64,000 nucleotides of DNA from positions 1 to 64,000 of the forward strand of contig NZ_BAOP01000007.1 in NCBI RefSeq assembly GCF_000344135.1, written 5' to 3'. The position numbers and the translations under genes are program-made. Below, piece by piece: positions 16,658 to 25,034 of the stretch (position 1 is the first letter of the stretch; each line of letters opens with the position of its first letter). Below the pieces are notes generated by a model. The model made no database searches. It worked only from the letters and a program-made list of their open reading frames with translations, and had not been told where the DNA came from. Origin of the DNA: Gordonia malaquae NBRC 108250. GTDB taxonomy: Bacteria > Actinomycetota > Actinomycetes > Mycobacteriales > Mycobacteriaceae.

Positions 16658-16671
16658 AACAAGCGCTTGGT
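16658..16671 (+). promoter_or_regulatory. KstR2 operator of kstR2 (autoregulation)
   Basis: AACAAGCGCTTGGT fits AnCAAGnnCTTGnT at every fixed position. It lies 33 bases upstream of the kstR2 start and abuts a TAGGGT that could be the -10. Autoregulation of KstR2 is established in mycobacteria. Confidence 0.88.
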
Positions 16672-16703
16672 AGGGTGGAGGGTGACCACTCGAGGAGGCC
16701 ACG

Positions 16704-17300
16704 TTGACGTCGAAGACGACGTCGGGTTCGTCCCGACGCGAAGAGCTGCTCGGGATCGCAGGTGAACTGTTCGCCGAGCGCGGCCTGCGATCGACGACAG
16801 TCCGCGACATCGCCGACACCGCGGGGATACTGTCGGGCAGTCTGTATCACCACTTCGACTCCAAGGAGTCGATGGTCGACGAGCTGCTGCGCGACTTCCT
16901 CGACGCGCTGTTCTCCCGGTATCGCGAGATCGACGCCGCAGGCCTGAGCGCTGCTGAGACCTTGCGGCAGCTGGTGATCGCCTCGTTCGAGGCGATCGAC
17001 ACTCGACACACGGCAGTGGCGATCTATCAGAACGAAGCGCGTCAACTCACTGGTCAGGAGCGCTTCTCCTACATCAACGATCGCAATCGCGAGAACCGTG
17101 AACTGTGGGCTTCGGTCCTGCGCCGCGGCGTCGCCGAGGGCGACTTCCGCCCTGACCTCGACGTGGATCTCGTCTACCGATTCATGCGCGACACCGTCTG
17201 GGTGGCCGTCCGCTGGTACCGCCCGGGCGGTGCCAAGACCGTTGAGCAGATCGCCGACCAGTACCTCTCCATCGTTCTGGACGGAATCCTCCCGCGCTGA
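16704..17300 (+). CDS. kstR2: KstR2, TetR-family repressor of HIP catabolism
   Basis: The 198-aa TetR protein has an N-terminal helix-turn-helix (TTVRDIADTAGILSGSLYHH, FDSKESMVDELLRDFLDAL) and an all-helical ligand domain. KstR2 is released from DNA by HIP-CoA, the FadD3 product. Size, family and the perfect KstR2 operator directly upstream identify it. The start is a TTG at 16704 with GAGGAGG (16692-16698) at good spacing. It lies next to the fadE30-ipdF-fadA6 genes, as in Mycobacterium, separated here by inserted genes. Confidence 0.92.
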   Translation: MTSKTTSGSSRREELLGIAGELFAERGLRSTTVRDIADTAGILSGSLYHHFDSKESMVDELLRDFLDALFSRYREIDAAGLSAAETLRQLVIASFEAIDTRHTAVAIYQNEARQLTGQERFSYINDRNRENRELWASVLRRGVAEGDFRPDLDVDLVYRFMRDTVWVAVRWYRPGGAKTVEQIADQYLSIVLDGILPR

Positions 17301-17400
17301 CCCACTCGTGTCCGCCATGCCGTTGATCGTGACCACTATGTGGTAAAAATCAACGGCGCAGGGGGTCTGCGTGCTTTGGGTTGTTCAGGGGGGGGCGACG

Positions 17401-17499
17401 ATGGACCAGTCACGGGTCGCGGAGCTTCGCTACCGCGGGTATTTCGGTCCGGATGAGTGGAATGCGTACGACCGCGTCCGCGCGGGTATGCGGCGATAA
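17401..17499 (+). CDS. Possible 32-aa ORF ahead of a membrane protein gene
   Basis: ATG 17401 follows a G8 run and GGGCGACG, and encodes MDQSRVAELRYRGYFGPDEW plus 12 residues. It stops 17 bases before the GTG of the downstream membrane protein, so it could be a coupled small ORF. I do not recognise it; it may be an N-terminal remnant shifted out of frame. Confidence 0.3.
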   Translation: MDQSRVAELRYRGYFGPDEWNAYDRVRAGMRR

Positions 17500-17516
17500 C
17501 GACTACGAAGGGCTAT

Positions 17517-17987
17517 GTGCCCGAGTTCGACTACGAGTACACGTACGTTCAGGGCGACAGAGCGAAGCTGCGCCGCGTGGCCTGGATTCTGTGGTTGTCG
17601 CACAACCGTGGGCTCTGGATCATGATCGCCGTGCAGACCGTGGTGTTCGGGCTCTGCGCGATACAGTTCGACGATCCGCTGTACCTGCTGGGTATCCCCG
17701 CCATGGTGTTGTTCTTCTTCATGGTGACGGCCTACCGGATGAGGAAGGCGTTCTGGTGGGCGGAACCAGGTCGCGAGGCGGCGGTCGGGCTAGACGCGGG
17801 TGTGCTCCGGATAATGGACGCGAGTGGGCAGCTGATTCTGCAGGTCTCGACGTTGAGGACCATGTTCTGGATCGGCGAGGTCCTGGTCGTCGAGTTGAAG
17901 AGCAAGGGCCGACTGATGCTGTTGAAACCCTTGATTGGACCGGGGTTCGAAGCGAAGCTGGTAGCGGCGATCGCGACCGGGAGATGA
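17517..17987 (+). CDS. YcxB-like membrane protein
   Basis: The 156-aa product has two membrane helices (LWIMIAVQTVVFGLCAIQF, about 30-48, and LYLLGIPAMVLFFFMVTAY, about 53-71) and a soluble C-terminal domain of YcxB character. YEYTYVQGDRAKLRR precedes the helices. GTG 17517 is preceded by GAAGGG at 17507-17512. Function is unknown. It is followed by a bidirectional hairpin shared with a convergent SnoaL-like gene. Confidence 0.6.
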   Translation: MPEFDYEYTYVQGDRAKLRRVAWILWLSHNRGLWIMIAVQTVVFGLCAIQFDDPLYLLGIPAMVLFFFMVTAYRMRKAFWWAEPGREAAVGLDAGVLRIMDASGQLILQVSTLRTMFWIGEVLVVELKSKGRLMLLKPLIGPGFEAKLVAAIATGR

Positions 17988-17994
17988 CGTTCCC

Positions 17995-18037
17995 CGTCCG
18001 CCAATTGTGACCACATACGTGACACAACTGGCGGACG
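17995..18037. terminator. Bidirectional hairpin between convergent genes
   Basis: A 15-bp stem with one mismatch (17995-18009 with 18023-18037) lies between the ends of the YcxB-like gene and the SnoaL-like gene. Confidence 0.7.
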
Positions 18038-18044
18038 GAGTGAG

Positions 18045-18473
18045 TCAGGGTTGCACGCGGGTCCAGACGATGTCGTCGACGAGTTTGGAGAGACGCCAGC
18101 CGTCGGACGTGCGGACTGCGTCGAAGTGGTAGTAGCCGCCGACCTCCCACAACTGTTCCGTGCCGTCGGCTCGGGTGGCGATCATCGGGTTGAAGAAGTA
18201 GGTGACGCCGGAAGCGGTGTCGGCCCCCGGCTCGAGGGTGATGTCGAACTGCCCGAGCATGTGCTGCCATCGAGTGAAGCCTTCGAGGCTGCGAATGAAC
18301 GCTTTCGCCTCGGCGAGTGGTCCGACGGGGCCGCCCGGAGCGCTGTAGTCGAGGACCGCGTCCGCGGAGAACACGCAGTCGAGGTCGTCCCAGCTGCTGG
18401 TGTCGACGGCCCTGGTGTACGCGGTCATCAAGGCGGTGATCTGGTGGCGGTCGATGAGTTCGGTGACGTCCAT
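18045..18473 (-). CDS. SnoaL/NTF2-like protein
   Basis: The 142-aa protein has the NTF2-like cone fold typical of SnoaL-like isomerases and dehydratases (LIDRHQITALMTAYTRAVDT, YFFNPMIATRADGTEQLWEV, GWRLSKLVDDIVWTRVQP). An Asp/His catalytic pair cannot be assigned with confidence. Whether it acts on steroids is unknown. ATG 18473 starts the conserved N-terminal helix. Confidence 0.8.
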   Translation of the reverse strand: MDVTELIDRHQITALMTAYTRAVDTSSWDDLDCVFSADAVLDYSAPGGPVGPLAEAKAFIRSLEGFTRWQHMLGQFDITLEPGADTASGVTYFFNPMIATRADGTEQLWEVGGYYHFDAVRTSDGWRLSKLVDDIVWTRVQP

Positions 18474-18506
18474 CCCTCGACTGTCGCACGGCCGAGAGCG
18501 TCGGGG

Positions 18507-19619
18507 TCAGAGCTTGGTCGACGCCGTCACGGTGAACTTGGCGTTCCGCACGATCTGGCGGGTCGGCCCGACGATCCGGCCGAGCGAACCACGGTAGGCG
18601 AGATGCGAGTTCCAGACGCACCACAGTTCGCCGCCGGGCGCGAGCGCACGGGACGCGTCGGCGAAGAGATGATGCGCGATCCCCGTCGACAGCGCCGCGT
18701 CGCTGTGGAACGGCGGGTTCAGCACGACGAGCGACTGCGACGAGTCGGCGACGTTCTCCAGCCCGTCGGCCTGTTCCACGCGCACTCGGTCGCCCACGCC
18801 GTTCAACTCAGCAGTGGCGCGAGCCGACCGAACCGCGGTCGCCGACCTGTCTGTTGCGAGGACGGACGCCGACGGTCGGGCCGAAGCCAGTGATGCCGCG
18901 ATGACGCCGGTGCCGCAGGCGAGGTCGACGATGCTGTCCGCGTCGGGGCGAGCGGCGTCGAGAACGCCGAGGAGGAGACGTGTGCCTATGTCGATGCGGG
19001 TGCCGGCGAACACCCCGCCGTGCGCCGCGACGGTGACGGCGGGATCGGTGTGCGTCTGGGTGTGGGGCCACGCGGCGAGACGATCCTCGGCGTGGCCGCG
19101 CCGGGGGCCGCGCGCGAACAGTACACGTGACTTCTGTCGGGCGTGACTCACGTCGACACGGTCGAAGTACTCGCGCAGCACATCGTTCATCGCGACCGAC
19201 ATGTGCTTGATCCGACCTCCTGCGACGACCACGACCTCGTCGTCGGCGGTGGCCGCGACCAACGCCGCGACCTCGGCGAGACGGTCGAGCGACCGCGGAA
19301 GCCGAACGAGGACGACCCGCGCCCCGTCGACGACCTCCGATCCGAACGGGAGGGACCGCACGTCGGTGACACCGAAGGTCGCCGCGTTGGCGGCGAGCGC
19401 TCGTTCGCCGGTGACGAGATCCTGATGGACTCGGACCCCGGCGGCCCGAGAGCCCAGTGCGAGCGCGCCGTAGGCGTCGTCGATGACGGCGATCGATCCG
19501 TCCGGGGCAGTTGCCAGATACTCTGCGGCCTCGTCGAGGATCAGCCGGTCTGCGGCATCCGATGCGGCGAGCCCAGGCCCGTCCACGTCGGGAAACCGTC
19601 TCAAATCCTGCAGATCCAC
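18507..19619 (-). CDS. RsmC/RlmG-like rRNA methyltransferase
   Basis: The 370-aa protein has a degenerate N-terminal methyltransferase-like half and a C-terminal SAM-binding half with VDLACGTGVIAASLASARP (about 240), ATDRSATAVRSARATAEL and the catalytic NPPFHSDAALS (about 300). NPPF is typical of enzymes methylating exocyclic guanine amines. Two-domain architecture matches RsmC (16S G1207) and RlmG (23S G1835); which target applies cannot be told from sequence. Start is GTG 19619. A LysR-type gene lies 9 bases upstream on the same strand. Confidence 0.85.
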   Translation of the reverse strand: MDLQDLRRFPDVDGPGLAASDAADRLILDEAAEYLATAPDGSIAVIDDAYGALALGSRAAGVRVHQDLVTGERALAANAATFGVTDVRSLPFGSEVVDGARVVLVRLPRSLDRLAEVAALVAATADDEVVVVAGGRIKHMSVAMNDVLREYFDRVDVSHARQKSRVLFARGPRRGHAEDRLAAWPHTQTHTDPAVTVAAHGGVFAGTRIDIGTRLLLGVLDAARPDADSIVDLACGTGVIAASLASARPSASVLATDRSATAVRSARATAELNGVGDRVRVEQADGLENVADSSQSLVVLNPPFHSDAALSTGIAHHLFADASRALAPGGELWCVWNSHLAYRGSLGRIVGPTRQIVRNAKFTVTASTKL

Positions 19620-19628
19620 CCTGAAAGA

Positions 19629-20507
19629 CTACCGAGTCGGCAGCAGGTGGGCGGCCAGGGCTGCGGCCATCGCCCGAGCGGCGGCGGAGGGCGCCGGGCC
19701 GATCGTGAGAGACAGCATCGACCGGGTGGACCGCGCCACCGGAACCGCTGCCAGTGTGCGATGCCCGCTCGCCATCGATGGGGTCAGCAACCCGACACCG
19801 CTGCCGAGTTCAACGAGCGACAGGATCGACTCGGGGGAGTGAGCGGCCACGGCCGGGACGACGTCAACACGTTCAACTGCGCACGTCGACGACAACGCGG
19901 ACCGGACACCGGTGCCGACCGGGAGGCTGAGCACAGTCGTTGCTGCCAGCTCTGCGCAGGTCACCGAGGTCTTCGACGCCCAAGGGTGATCGGCGGGGAC
20001 CACAGCTGCCAGCGGCTCCCGAACCAGGGTCTGAGCGCTGACAGCCCTCGGAAGGCGCTCGGCGTGCGCAACGAGCGCGACATCGAGCCTGCCGCTCTCG
20101 AGGTCGGCGATCAGTCGGTCGGAGTTGTCCTCGATCACGGAGACGTGCACGCCGGGGTGGGCTCGGCGGAAGTCGGCGAAGCCCGCGAGGTAGCCGGGGA
20201 TCGTGCATCCGATCACCGTGCCCAGGCGGAGGTTGCCTCGGACGACTCCGGACAGTTCGTCCGAGACGGAGCCGATCGTCGAGACCGCATCGAGTGCCGC
20301 GCGGGCGTGCGGGAGGATCTGCGTCCCGGCGTCGGTGAGCCGGACGGTTCGCCCTCCGCGCTCGAGGAGTCGGTGTCCGACCTCGTGCTCGAGTTTCGCG
20401 ACCTGCGCCGACACTCCCGACTGGCTCACGTGCAGACTCGCTGCGGCGGCGGTGAACGAACCGGAGTCGGCAACGGCGACGAGGTATCGCAATTGATGCA
20501 GCTCCAT
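19629..20507 (-). CDS. LysR-family transcriptional regulator
   Basis: The 292-aa protein has an N-terminal winged helix (MELHQLRYLVAVADSGSFTA, AAASLHVSQSGVSAQVAKLE) and a C-terminal periplasmic-binding-like effector domain. ATG 20507 matches the normal LysR start; a TTG at 20516 is the alternative. It is divergent from a SnoaL-like gene with an inverted repeat between them, the usual arrangement of a LysR regulator and its target. The effector is unknown. Confidence 0.92.
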   Translation of the reverse strand: MELHQLRYLVAVADSGSFTAAAASLHVSQSGVSAQVAKLEHEVGHRLLERGGRTVRLTDAGTQILPHARAALDAVSTIGSVSDELSGVVRGNLRLGTVIGCTIPGYLAGFADFRRAHPGVHVSVIEDNSDRLIADLESGRLDVALVAHAERLPRAVSAQTLVREPLAAVVPADHPWASKTSVTCAELAATTVLSLPVGTGVRSALSSTCAVERVDVVPAVAAHSPESILSLVELGSGVGLLTPSMASGHRTLAAVPVARSTRSMLSLTIGPAPSAAARAMAAALAAHLLPTR

Positions 20508-20509
20508 AA

Positions 20510-20545
20510 CCAACAATGCTAGCCACTAGTAGAACTATCTGTTGG
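20510..20545. promoter_or_regulatory. Candidate LysR-type operator
   Basis: CCAACA (20510-20515) and TGTTGG (20540-20545) form an inverted repeat in the 71-base gap between the LysR-type gene and the SnoaL-like gene. The site would overlap both promoters. Spacing is longer than the T-N11-A norm, so the assignment is tentative. Confidence 0.4.
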
Positions 20546-20578
20546 AATGCTGAGTGGTTGCGGGGCGAGAGTGGATGC

Positions 20579-20932
20579 ATGACAACAACTCCAGCTTCCA
20601 TCGCCGCCCTCTACTTCGACTGCTGGGAGCGCAAAGACTTCACCGACCTCGCGCCGCACCTGTCACCCGACTGCACGTTCACCGGCGTGTTCGGCGTCGC
20701 ACAGGGACCCGACGAGTTCCTCCGCGGGCTGACCGGAATGGCCGCCGGAACCGACTCGCTCGACGTCCGCAAGCGGATCTCCGACAAGACCGACGTGATC
20801 ACCTGGTTCGACCTCGGCATGGGCGGAGCGCCGGCCACCGCCGTCGCGAACTGGACTCACGTCGAGAACGGACTGATCACGGCTGTCAACGTCACCTTCG
20901 ATCCCCGAGAGATCCTGGCCGCATCGGCGTGA
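20579..20932 (+). CDS. SnoaL/NTF2-like protein, probable target of the LysR regulator
   Basis: The 117-aa product has an NTF2-like fold (SIAALYFDCWERKDFTDLAP, FRIS-like DVRKRISDKTDVITWFDLGM, NVTFDPREILAA). ATG 20579 directly starts the homologous region. It is divergent from the LysR-type gene and convergent with the CoA-transferase gene. No substrate can be assigned. Confidence 0.75.
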   Translation: MTTTPASIAALYFDCWERKDFTDLAPHLSPDCTFTGVFGVAQGPDEFLRGLTGMAAGTDSLDVRKRISDKTDVITWFDLGMGGAPATAVANWTHVENGLITAVNVTFDPREILAASA

Positions 20933-20960
20933 CCGGAAGTACGCCCGCCGAGCAGGAGGC

Positions 20961-22082
20961 TCAGGAGCCGAGACGGGGCGGGGCGGTGCGGTAGGTCGGT
21001 GGAGTGCGGCTCAGTCGGATCGGGTTGGAGACGGTCCGGCTCGGGTCGGGTCGTTCCGGGTCGTCGATCGTCGTGACCGGCTGGAGTCCGAGGCGCTCGG
21101 CGAGAGCAAAAGCGTCCGCCAGGTCGTTCAACGGTCCGCACGGCACGCCGCGCTCGGTCAGCACGCTGTACCACTGATCGGCGGTGTCGCTCGCGAGTTC
21201 GGCGTCGACGATGCGCGAGAGCTCGCCGCGGTTCGCGACCCGTGAGGCGTTTGTCGAGAAGCGTGGATCATCAGCGAGTTCGGGGCGCCCGAATGCGTCG
21301 ACGAGCGCCGCGAACTGGCGATCGTTCCCGACCGCGAGGACAAACGGCCGGTCCGCGGCATGGAAGACCGCATAGGGCGCGATGCTCGGATGGCTGTTGC
21401 CCATCGCGCTCGGCACAACCCCAGCGGTCGCGTACCCCGACGACTGATTGACCAGCGCCGACAGCAGCGACGACAGCAGGTTCACCTCGACGCGCTGGCC
21501 CTCACCCGTCCGGTCACGATGCCGCAGTGCCGCCAGAATTCCGACGGCCGCGTGCAATCCGGTGATCACGTCGACCATGGCGACGCCCACCTTTGTCGGG
21601 GTCTGCGGATCGGGTCCGGTGATGCTCATCAGACCGCCGACGGCCTGGATCAGCAGATCGTAGCCCGGCAGGCTGTTCTCGCCGCCGAAGCCGGTCACCG
21701 AGCAGTACACGACCCCCGGATTGACCTGCGCCACGTCGTCGTAGCCGAGGCCGAGGCGATCCATGGTCCCGGGAAGGAAGTTCTCGACGACGACGTCGGC
21801 GCGGGCCACGAGTTCGCGGGCGCGGTCGAGGTCGGCGGGATCCCTGAGGTCGAGGGAGACGGATGTCTTGTTCCGGTTGACCGACAAGAAGTACGACGAT
21901 TCGTCGCCCACCCACGGTGGTCCCCACGATCGGGTGTCGTCGCCGACGCCGGGGCGCTCCACTTTGATCACCTCGGCTCCGAGGTCGGCGAGCAGCATCG
22001 TCGCGTACGGTCCGGCGAGGACTCGTCCGAAGTCGGCTATGACGAGCCCGCCGAGCGCGGACTCCGACGGAGCAAGAGTCAC
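20961..22082 (-). CDS. Family III CoA-transferase (CaiB/BaiF), probably glutarate-type
   Basis: The 373-aa enzyme moves CoA between carboxylic acids. GGLVIADFGRVLAGPYATML, LLADLGAEVIKVERPG, the RNKTSVSLDL motif and SVTGFGGENSLPGYDLLIQA (catalytic aspartate in GYD) mark family III. GTG 22082 overlaps the stop of the glutaryl-CoA dehydrogenase gene (GTGA), so they are coupled. This pairing matches the succinyl-CoA:glutarate CoA-transferase arrangement, which suggests it makes glutaryl-CoA; this is inference. A LacI-type gene is divergent. Confidence 0.85.
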   Translation of the reverse strand: MTLAPSESALGGLVIADFGRVLAGPYATMLLADLGAEVIKVERPGVGDDTRSWGPPWVGDESSYFLSVNRNKTSVSLDLRDPADLDRARELVARADVVVENFLPGTMDRLGLGYDDVAQVNPGVVYCSVTGFGGENSLPGYDLLIQAVGGLMSITGPDPQTPTKVGVAMVDVITGLHAAVGILAALRHRDRTGEGQRVEVNLLSSLLSALVNQSSGYATAGVVPSAMGNSHPSIAPYAVFHAADRPFVLAVGNDRQFAALVDAFGRPELADDPRFSTNASRVANRGELSRIVDAELASDTADQWYSVLTERGVPCGPLNDLADAFALAERLGLQPVTTIDDPERPDPSRTVSNPIRLSRTPPTYRTAPPRLGS

Positions 22083-23260
22083 CGGAAGGCGCTCTCTCCG
22101 GTCAACGCCTGACCGATGGTGAGCTGATGCACTTCGGACGTGCCCTCGTACGTGAGGACCGACTCCAGGTTGTTCGCATGCCGGATGACCGGGTACTCCA
22201 GGGTGATGCCGTTGGCGCCGAGGATGGTCCGACACTGACGGGCGATCTTGATGGCTTCCCGAACGTTGTTGAGCTTGCCCGTGCTGACCTGTGCCGGGGT
22301 GATCTCTCCGCGATCCTTCAACCGGCCGAGGTGCAGTGCGAGGAGGTTCGCCTTGCCGACCTCAAGGGCCATGTCGGCGATCTTCGCCTGGGTGAGCTGG
22401 TAGCCGGCGAGCGGCTTGTCGAACACCTCACGGCTCTGGGCGTAGTCGACCGCCACTTCCAGGCAGTCGCGTGCCGCGCCGGTCGCGCCGAAGATGATCC
22501 CGAACCGGGCCTCGCCGAGTGCGGTCAGCGGACCGCGGAGTCCCTCGGCCTTCGGCAGCATCGCGGCCGCGGGCAGCCGAACGTCGTCGAGCACGAGTTC
22601 GGATGTGACCGACGCCCGCAGAGACATCTTCTTGGTGATCTCCGGTGCGGAGAATCCCGGCGTGTTCGTCGGAACCACAAACCCTCGGATGCCGCGGGCG
22701 CCGACCTCGAGATCGGTCTGCGCCCAGACGACTGCGACGTCGGCGATGGATCCGTTGGTGATCCACATCTTGGTGCCGTTCAGAATCCAGTCGTCGCCGT
22801 CGCGTCGTGCGTTGGTGCGCATTCCGGCGGGGTTGGAGCCAAAGTCGGGTTCGGTGAGGCCGAAGCAGCCGATCTTCTCGCCTGCCGCCATGCCTGGCAG
22901 CCATTCGAGCTTCTGCTCCTCGCTGCCCCAGTGGTGAATGGAGAACATCGCAAGCGAGCCCTGCACGGAGACCAGGCTGCGGATGCCGGAGTCGACGGCC
23001 TCCAACTCGAGGCACGCGAGGCCGTAGGCAGTCGCGCTGGCACCCGGGCAGCCGTAACCGTCGAGATGCATGCCGAGTGCGCCGAGTGCTCCAAGCTCCT
23101 GGGCGAGCTCACGGGCAGGAAGTCGTGCGTCTTCGAACCAGTCGGCGATGTGCGGCCGCAGTCGGTCGACGCCGAACTTGCGGACCGTGTCGCGGATCGC
23201 ACGCTCTTCGTCGTCGATCAGGGTGTCGATGGCGAACAGTGATTCGATGGACTGGGACAT
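22079..23260 (-). CDS. gcdH: Glutaryl-CoA dehydrogenase-like acyl-CoA dehydrogenase
   Basis: The 393-aa flavoenzyme carries GCFGLTEPDFGSNPAGMRTN (about 130), WILNGTKMWITNGSIADVAV and the catalytic glutamate in LTYEGTSEVHQLTIGQALTG, all close to glutaryl-CoA dehydrogenase, which oxidises and decarboxylates glutaryl-CoA to crotonyl-CoA. ATG 23260 is preceded by AGGAGT; a longer reading begins before the ribosome site. It forms an operon with the CoA-transferase and shares a repeat-containing control region with the divergent LacI-type regulator. Confidence 0.85.
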   Translation of the reverse strand: MSQSIESLFAIDTLIDDEERAIRDTVRKFGVDRLRPHIADWFEDARLPARELAQELGALGALGMHLDGYGCPGASATAYGLACLELEAVDSGIRSLVSVQGSLAMFSIHHWGSEEQKLEWLPGMAAGEKIGCFGLTEPDFGSNPAGMRTNARRDGDDWILNGTKMWITNGSIADVAVVWAQTDLEVGARGIRGFVVPTNTPGFSAPEITKKMSLRASVTSELVLDDVRLPAAAMLPKAEGLRGPLTALGEARFGIIFGATGAARDCLEVAVDYAQSREVFDKPLAGYQLTQAKIADMALEVGKANLLALHLGRLKDRGEITPAQVSTGKLNNVREAIKIARQCRTILGANGITLEYPVIRHANNLESVLTYEGTSEVHQLTIGQALTGESAFR

Positions 23261-23279
23261 GGCCGAAACTCCTAGTGAG

Positions 23280-23300
23280 AACGATTGCGCAAACGATTGC
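23280..23300. promoter_or_regulatory. Candidate LacI-type operator with direct repeats
   Basis: AACGATTGC occurs at 23280-23288 and again at 23292-23300, and a third partial copy (GACGATTGG) lies at 23323-23331. Together with TTGCGCAA at 23285-23292 this resembles LacI-family sites. It lies in the 98-base gap between gcdH and the lacI-type gene. Confidence 0.55.
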
Positions 23301-23358
23301 ACAGCACACGCTAAGGTGTGGATGACGATTGGTCAACCACAAGACGAGGGAGTCGACG

Positions 23359-24363
23359 ATGGCCGACGAACGGGTCGCGACGCTCAAGGAGATCGCGCGG
23401 ATCGCGGGCGTTCACACCTCGACGGTGTCCCGCGTCCTTCGCCAGAGCGAGCCCGCCGACGGATGGTCCGACGCGGCCCGTCGAGTGCGCGAGGTCGCCG
23501 AAGAACTCGGCTACCAGCGGAACCAGTGGGCGGCGAGCCTGCGCACACGAAAGACGAACACCCTCGGTGTGGTGATGACGCGGCTCACCGACGGCGTCGT
23601 CGCGACCACCTACCAGGGGATCGAAGAGGCCGCGGCTCTCGCCGGCTACTCGGTGCTGCTGTCGAGCCCACCCGACGACCCGGAGGCACAGCGGCGCGCG
23701 ATCGAGCTTCTGGTCGGACGCCAGGTTGACGGCCTTCTCCTCGGCGGCCTCCACGCGCCCGCGCAACCGTTCATCGACCAACTGTCAGTCGGCTCGATCC
23801 CGATGATCGCAGTGACGCGCCACGGCCAGTCCGGCCTGCCTTTTGTGGTGGCCGACGACGTCGAAGGAGGTGCGCTCGCCGCCCGGCATCTTCTCGACCG
23901 CGGCCATCGCGACGTCGCAGTGATCGCGGGGCCGGCACATGCGACCACCGCGCTCGACCGAGTGCACGGCTTCCAATCGGCGCTCACCGACCTCGGCGTC
24001 GCAGTGCGACCCGATCGTGTGGTGCCGTCGACACTCGACGTCGACGGCGGCGTGCGCGCTGCTCGGGCCCTGCTTGACACCCCTGACCGCCCACGAGCGA
24101 TCTTCGCCGTCTCCGACGTCATGGCCGTCGGAGTCCTCGGCGTTGCGCGCGACCTCGGACTCTCCCTTCCCGATGACCTCGCACTCGTCGGATACAACGA
24201 CATCCCGATCGTCGCCCAACTGCCGGTCCCGCTCACCACCGTGCGGTCGCCGGCGCGTGAGATAGGTGCAACAGCGTGCCGAGCGCTCGTCGAAGCCGTC
24301 GACGGGCAGCCGGTGAACAACATCCGGCTGCCCGTCGAACTGATCGTCCGCGGCACCACCTGA
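23359..24363 (+). CDS. LacI-family regulator, likely of the gcdH operon
   Basis: The 334-aa protein has a LacI helix-turn-helix at the N-terminus (ATLKEIARIAGVHTSTVSRV) with the hinge region after ELGYQRNQWAASLRTRKT, then a periplasmic-binding-like ligand domain (AIFAVSDVMAVGVLGVARDL). GAGGGAG sets ATG 23359. It is divergent from the gcdH/CoA-transferase pair and the repeats between are its probable operator. The effector may be glutarate or a CoA ester, but this is not visible in the sequence. Confidence 0.9.
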   Translation: MADERVATLKEIARIAGVHTSTVSRVLRQSEPADGWSDAARRVREVAEELGYQRNQWAASLRTRKTNTLGVVMTRLTDGVVATTYQGIEEAAALAGYSVLLSSPPDDPEAQRRAIELLVGRQVDGLLLGGLHAPAQPFIDQLSVGSIPMIAVTRHGQSGLPFVVADDVEGGALAARHLLDRGHRDVAVIAGPAHATTALDRVHGFQSALTDLGVAVRPDRVVPSTLDVDGGVRAARALLDTPDRPRAIFAVSDVMAVGVLGVARDLGLSLPDDLALVGYNDIPIVAQLPVPLTTVRSPAREIGATACRALVEAVDGQPVNNIRLPVELIVRGTT

Positions 24364-24389
24364 GAACACACCCTCGGTACGATGACGCC

Positions 24390-24932
24390 ATGCCTCACGT
24401 GTCCGACATCTGCGTCGTCCATGCACTCCTGCCGGACTCCGGACAGGTCGGGGTCACCGCCATCGACAAGCGACCCGTCGACGGTCCTGTCCGCATCGGC
24501 GACTACGGCGCGTACGCCGACGTCCAGGCCGACCGCAAGCACCATGGTGGCCTCGACCAGGCCCTCTACGCATACGCGCAGGAGGACGCCGATTTCTGGG
24601 CTGATGAACTCGACCGCGACATCCCCGCAGGATTCTTCGGGGAGAACCTCCGCACCGTCGGCATCGACGTCAACGCCGCCCGCGTCGGCGAGCAGTGGCG
24701 CATCGGCGACACCGTCGTCGTCGAAGTGACGAGTCCGCGGATCCCGTGCCAGACCTTCGCGCGACGGATGGGCGACGACGGGCACGGCTGGGTGAAACGC
24801 TTCGCGACCGAGAATCGGCTCGGTCCGTACTTTCGGGTGATCCGCCGCGGAACGATCGCAGCGGGTGATCCGATCGTAGTGATCAGTGTCCCGGACGACG
24901 CGCCGACCATCCGTGACCTGGGAATTTCGTAG
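24390..24932 (+). CDS. MOSC-domain protein
   Basis: The 180-aa protein is a stand-alone MOSC domain, a fold that uses a conserved cysteine in sulfur or molybdenum-cofactor chemistry. VRIGDYGAYADVQADRKHHG near 35, HGGLDQALYAYAQEDADFW, GFFGENLRTVGIDVNAARVG and the cysteine in SPRIPCQTFARRMG near 120 are family features (YiiM-like). TACGAT lies 5 bases before ATG, so a leaderless start is likely. The substrate is unknown. Confidence 0.88.
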   Translation: MPHVSDICVVHALLPDSGQVGVTAIDKRPVDGPVRIGDYGAYADVQADRKHHGGLDQALYAYAQEDADFWADELDRDIPAGFFGENLRTVGIDVNAARVGEQWRIGDTVVVEVTSPRIPCQTFARRMGDDGHGWVKRFATENRLGPYFRVIRRGTIAAGDPIVVISVPDDAPTIRDLGIS

Positions 24933-25034
24933 AGTTCGGTTTTTCTTTCGCTGCGACCGATCAGTTCCGGGGACTCCGCCGGTCTATATCTGTGACGGCA
25001 TCGAGAAGAGATGCCGCAGACCTTGGAGGCTCCC

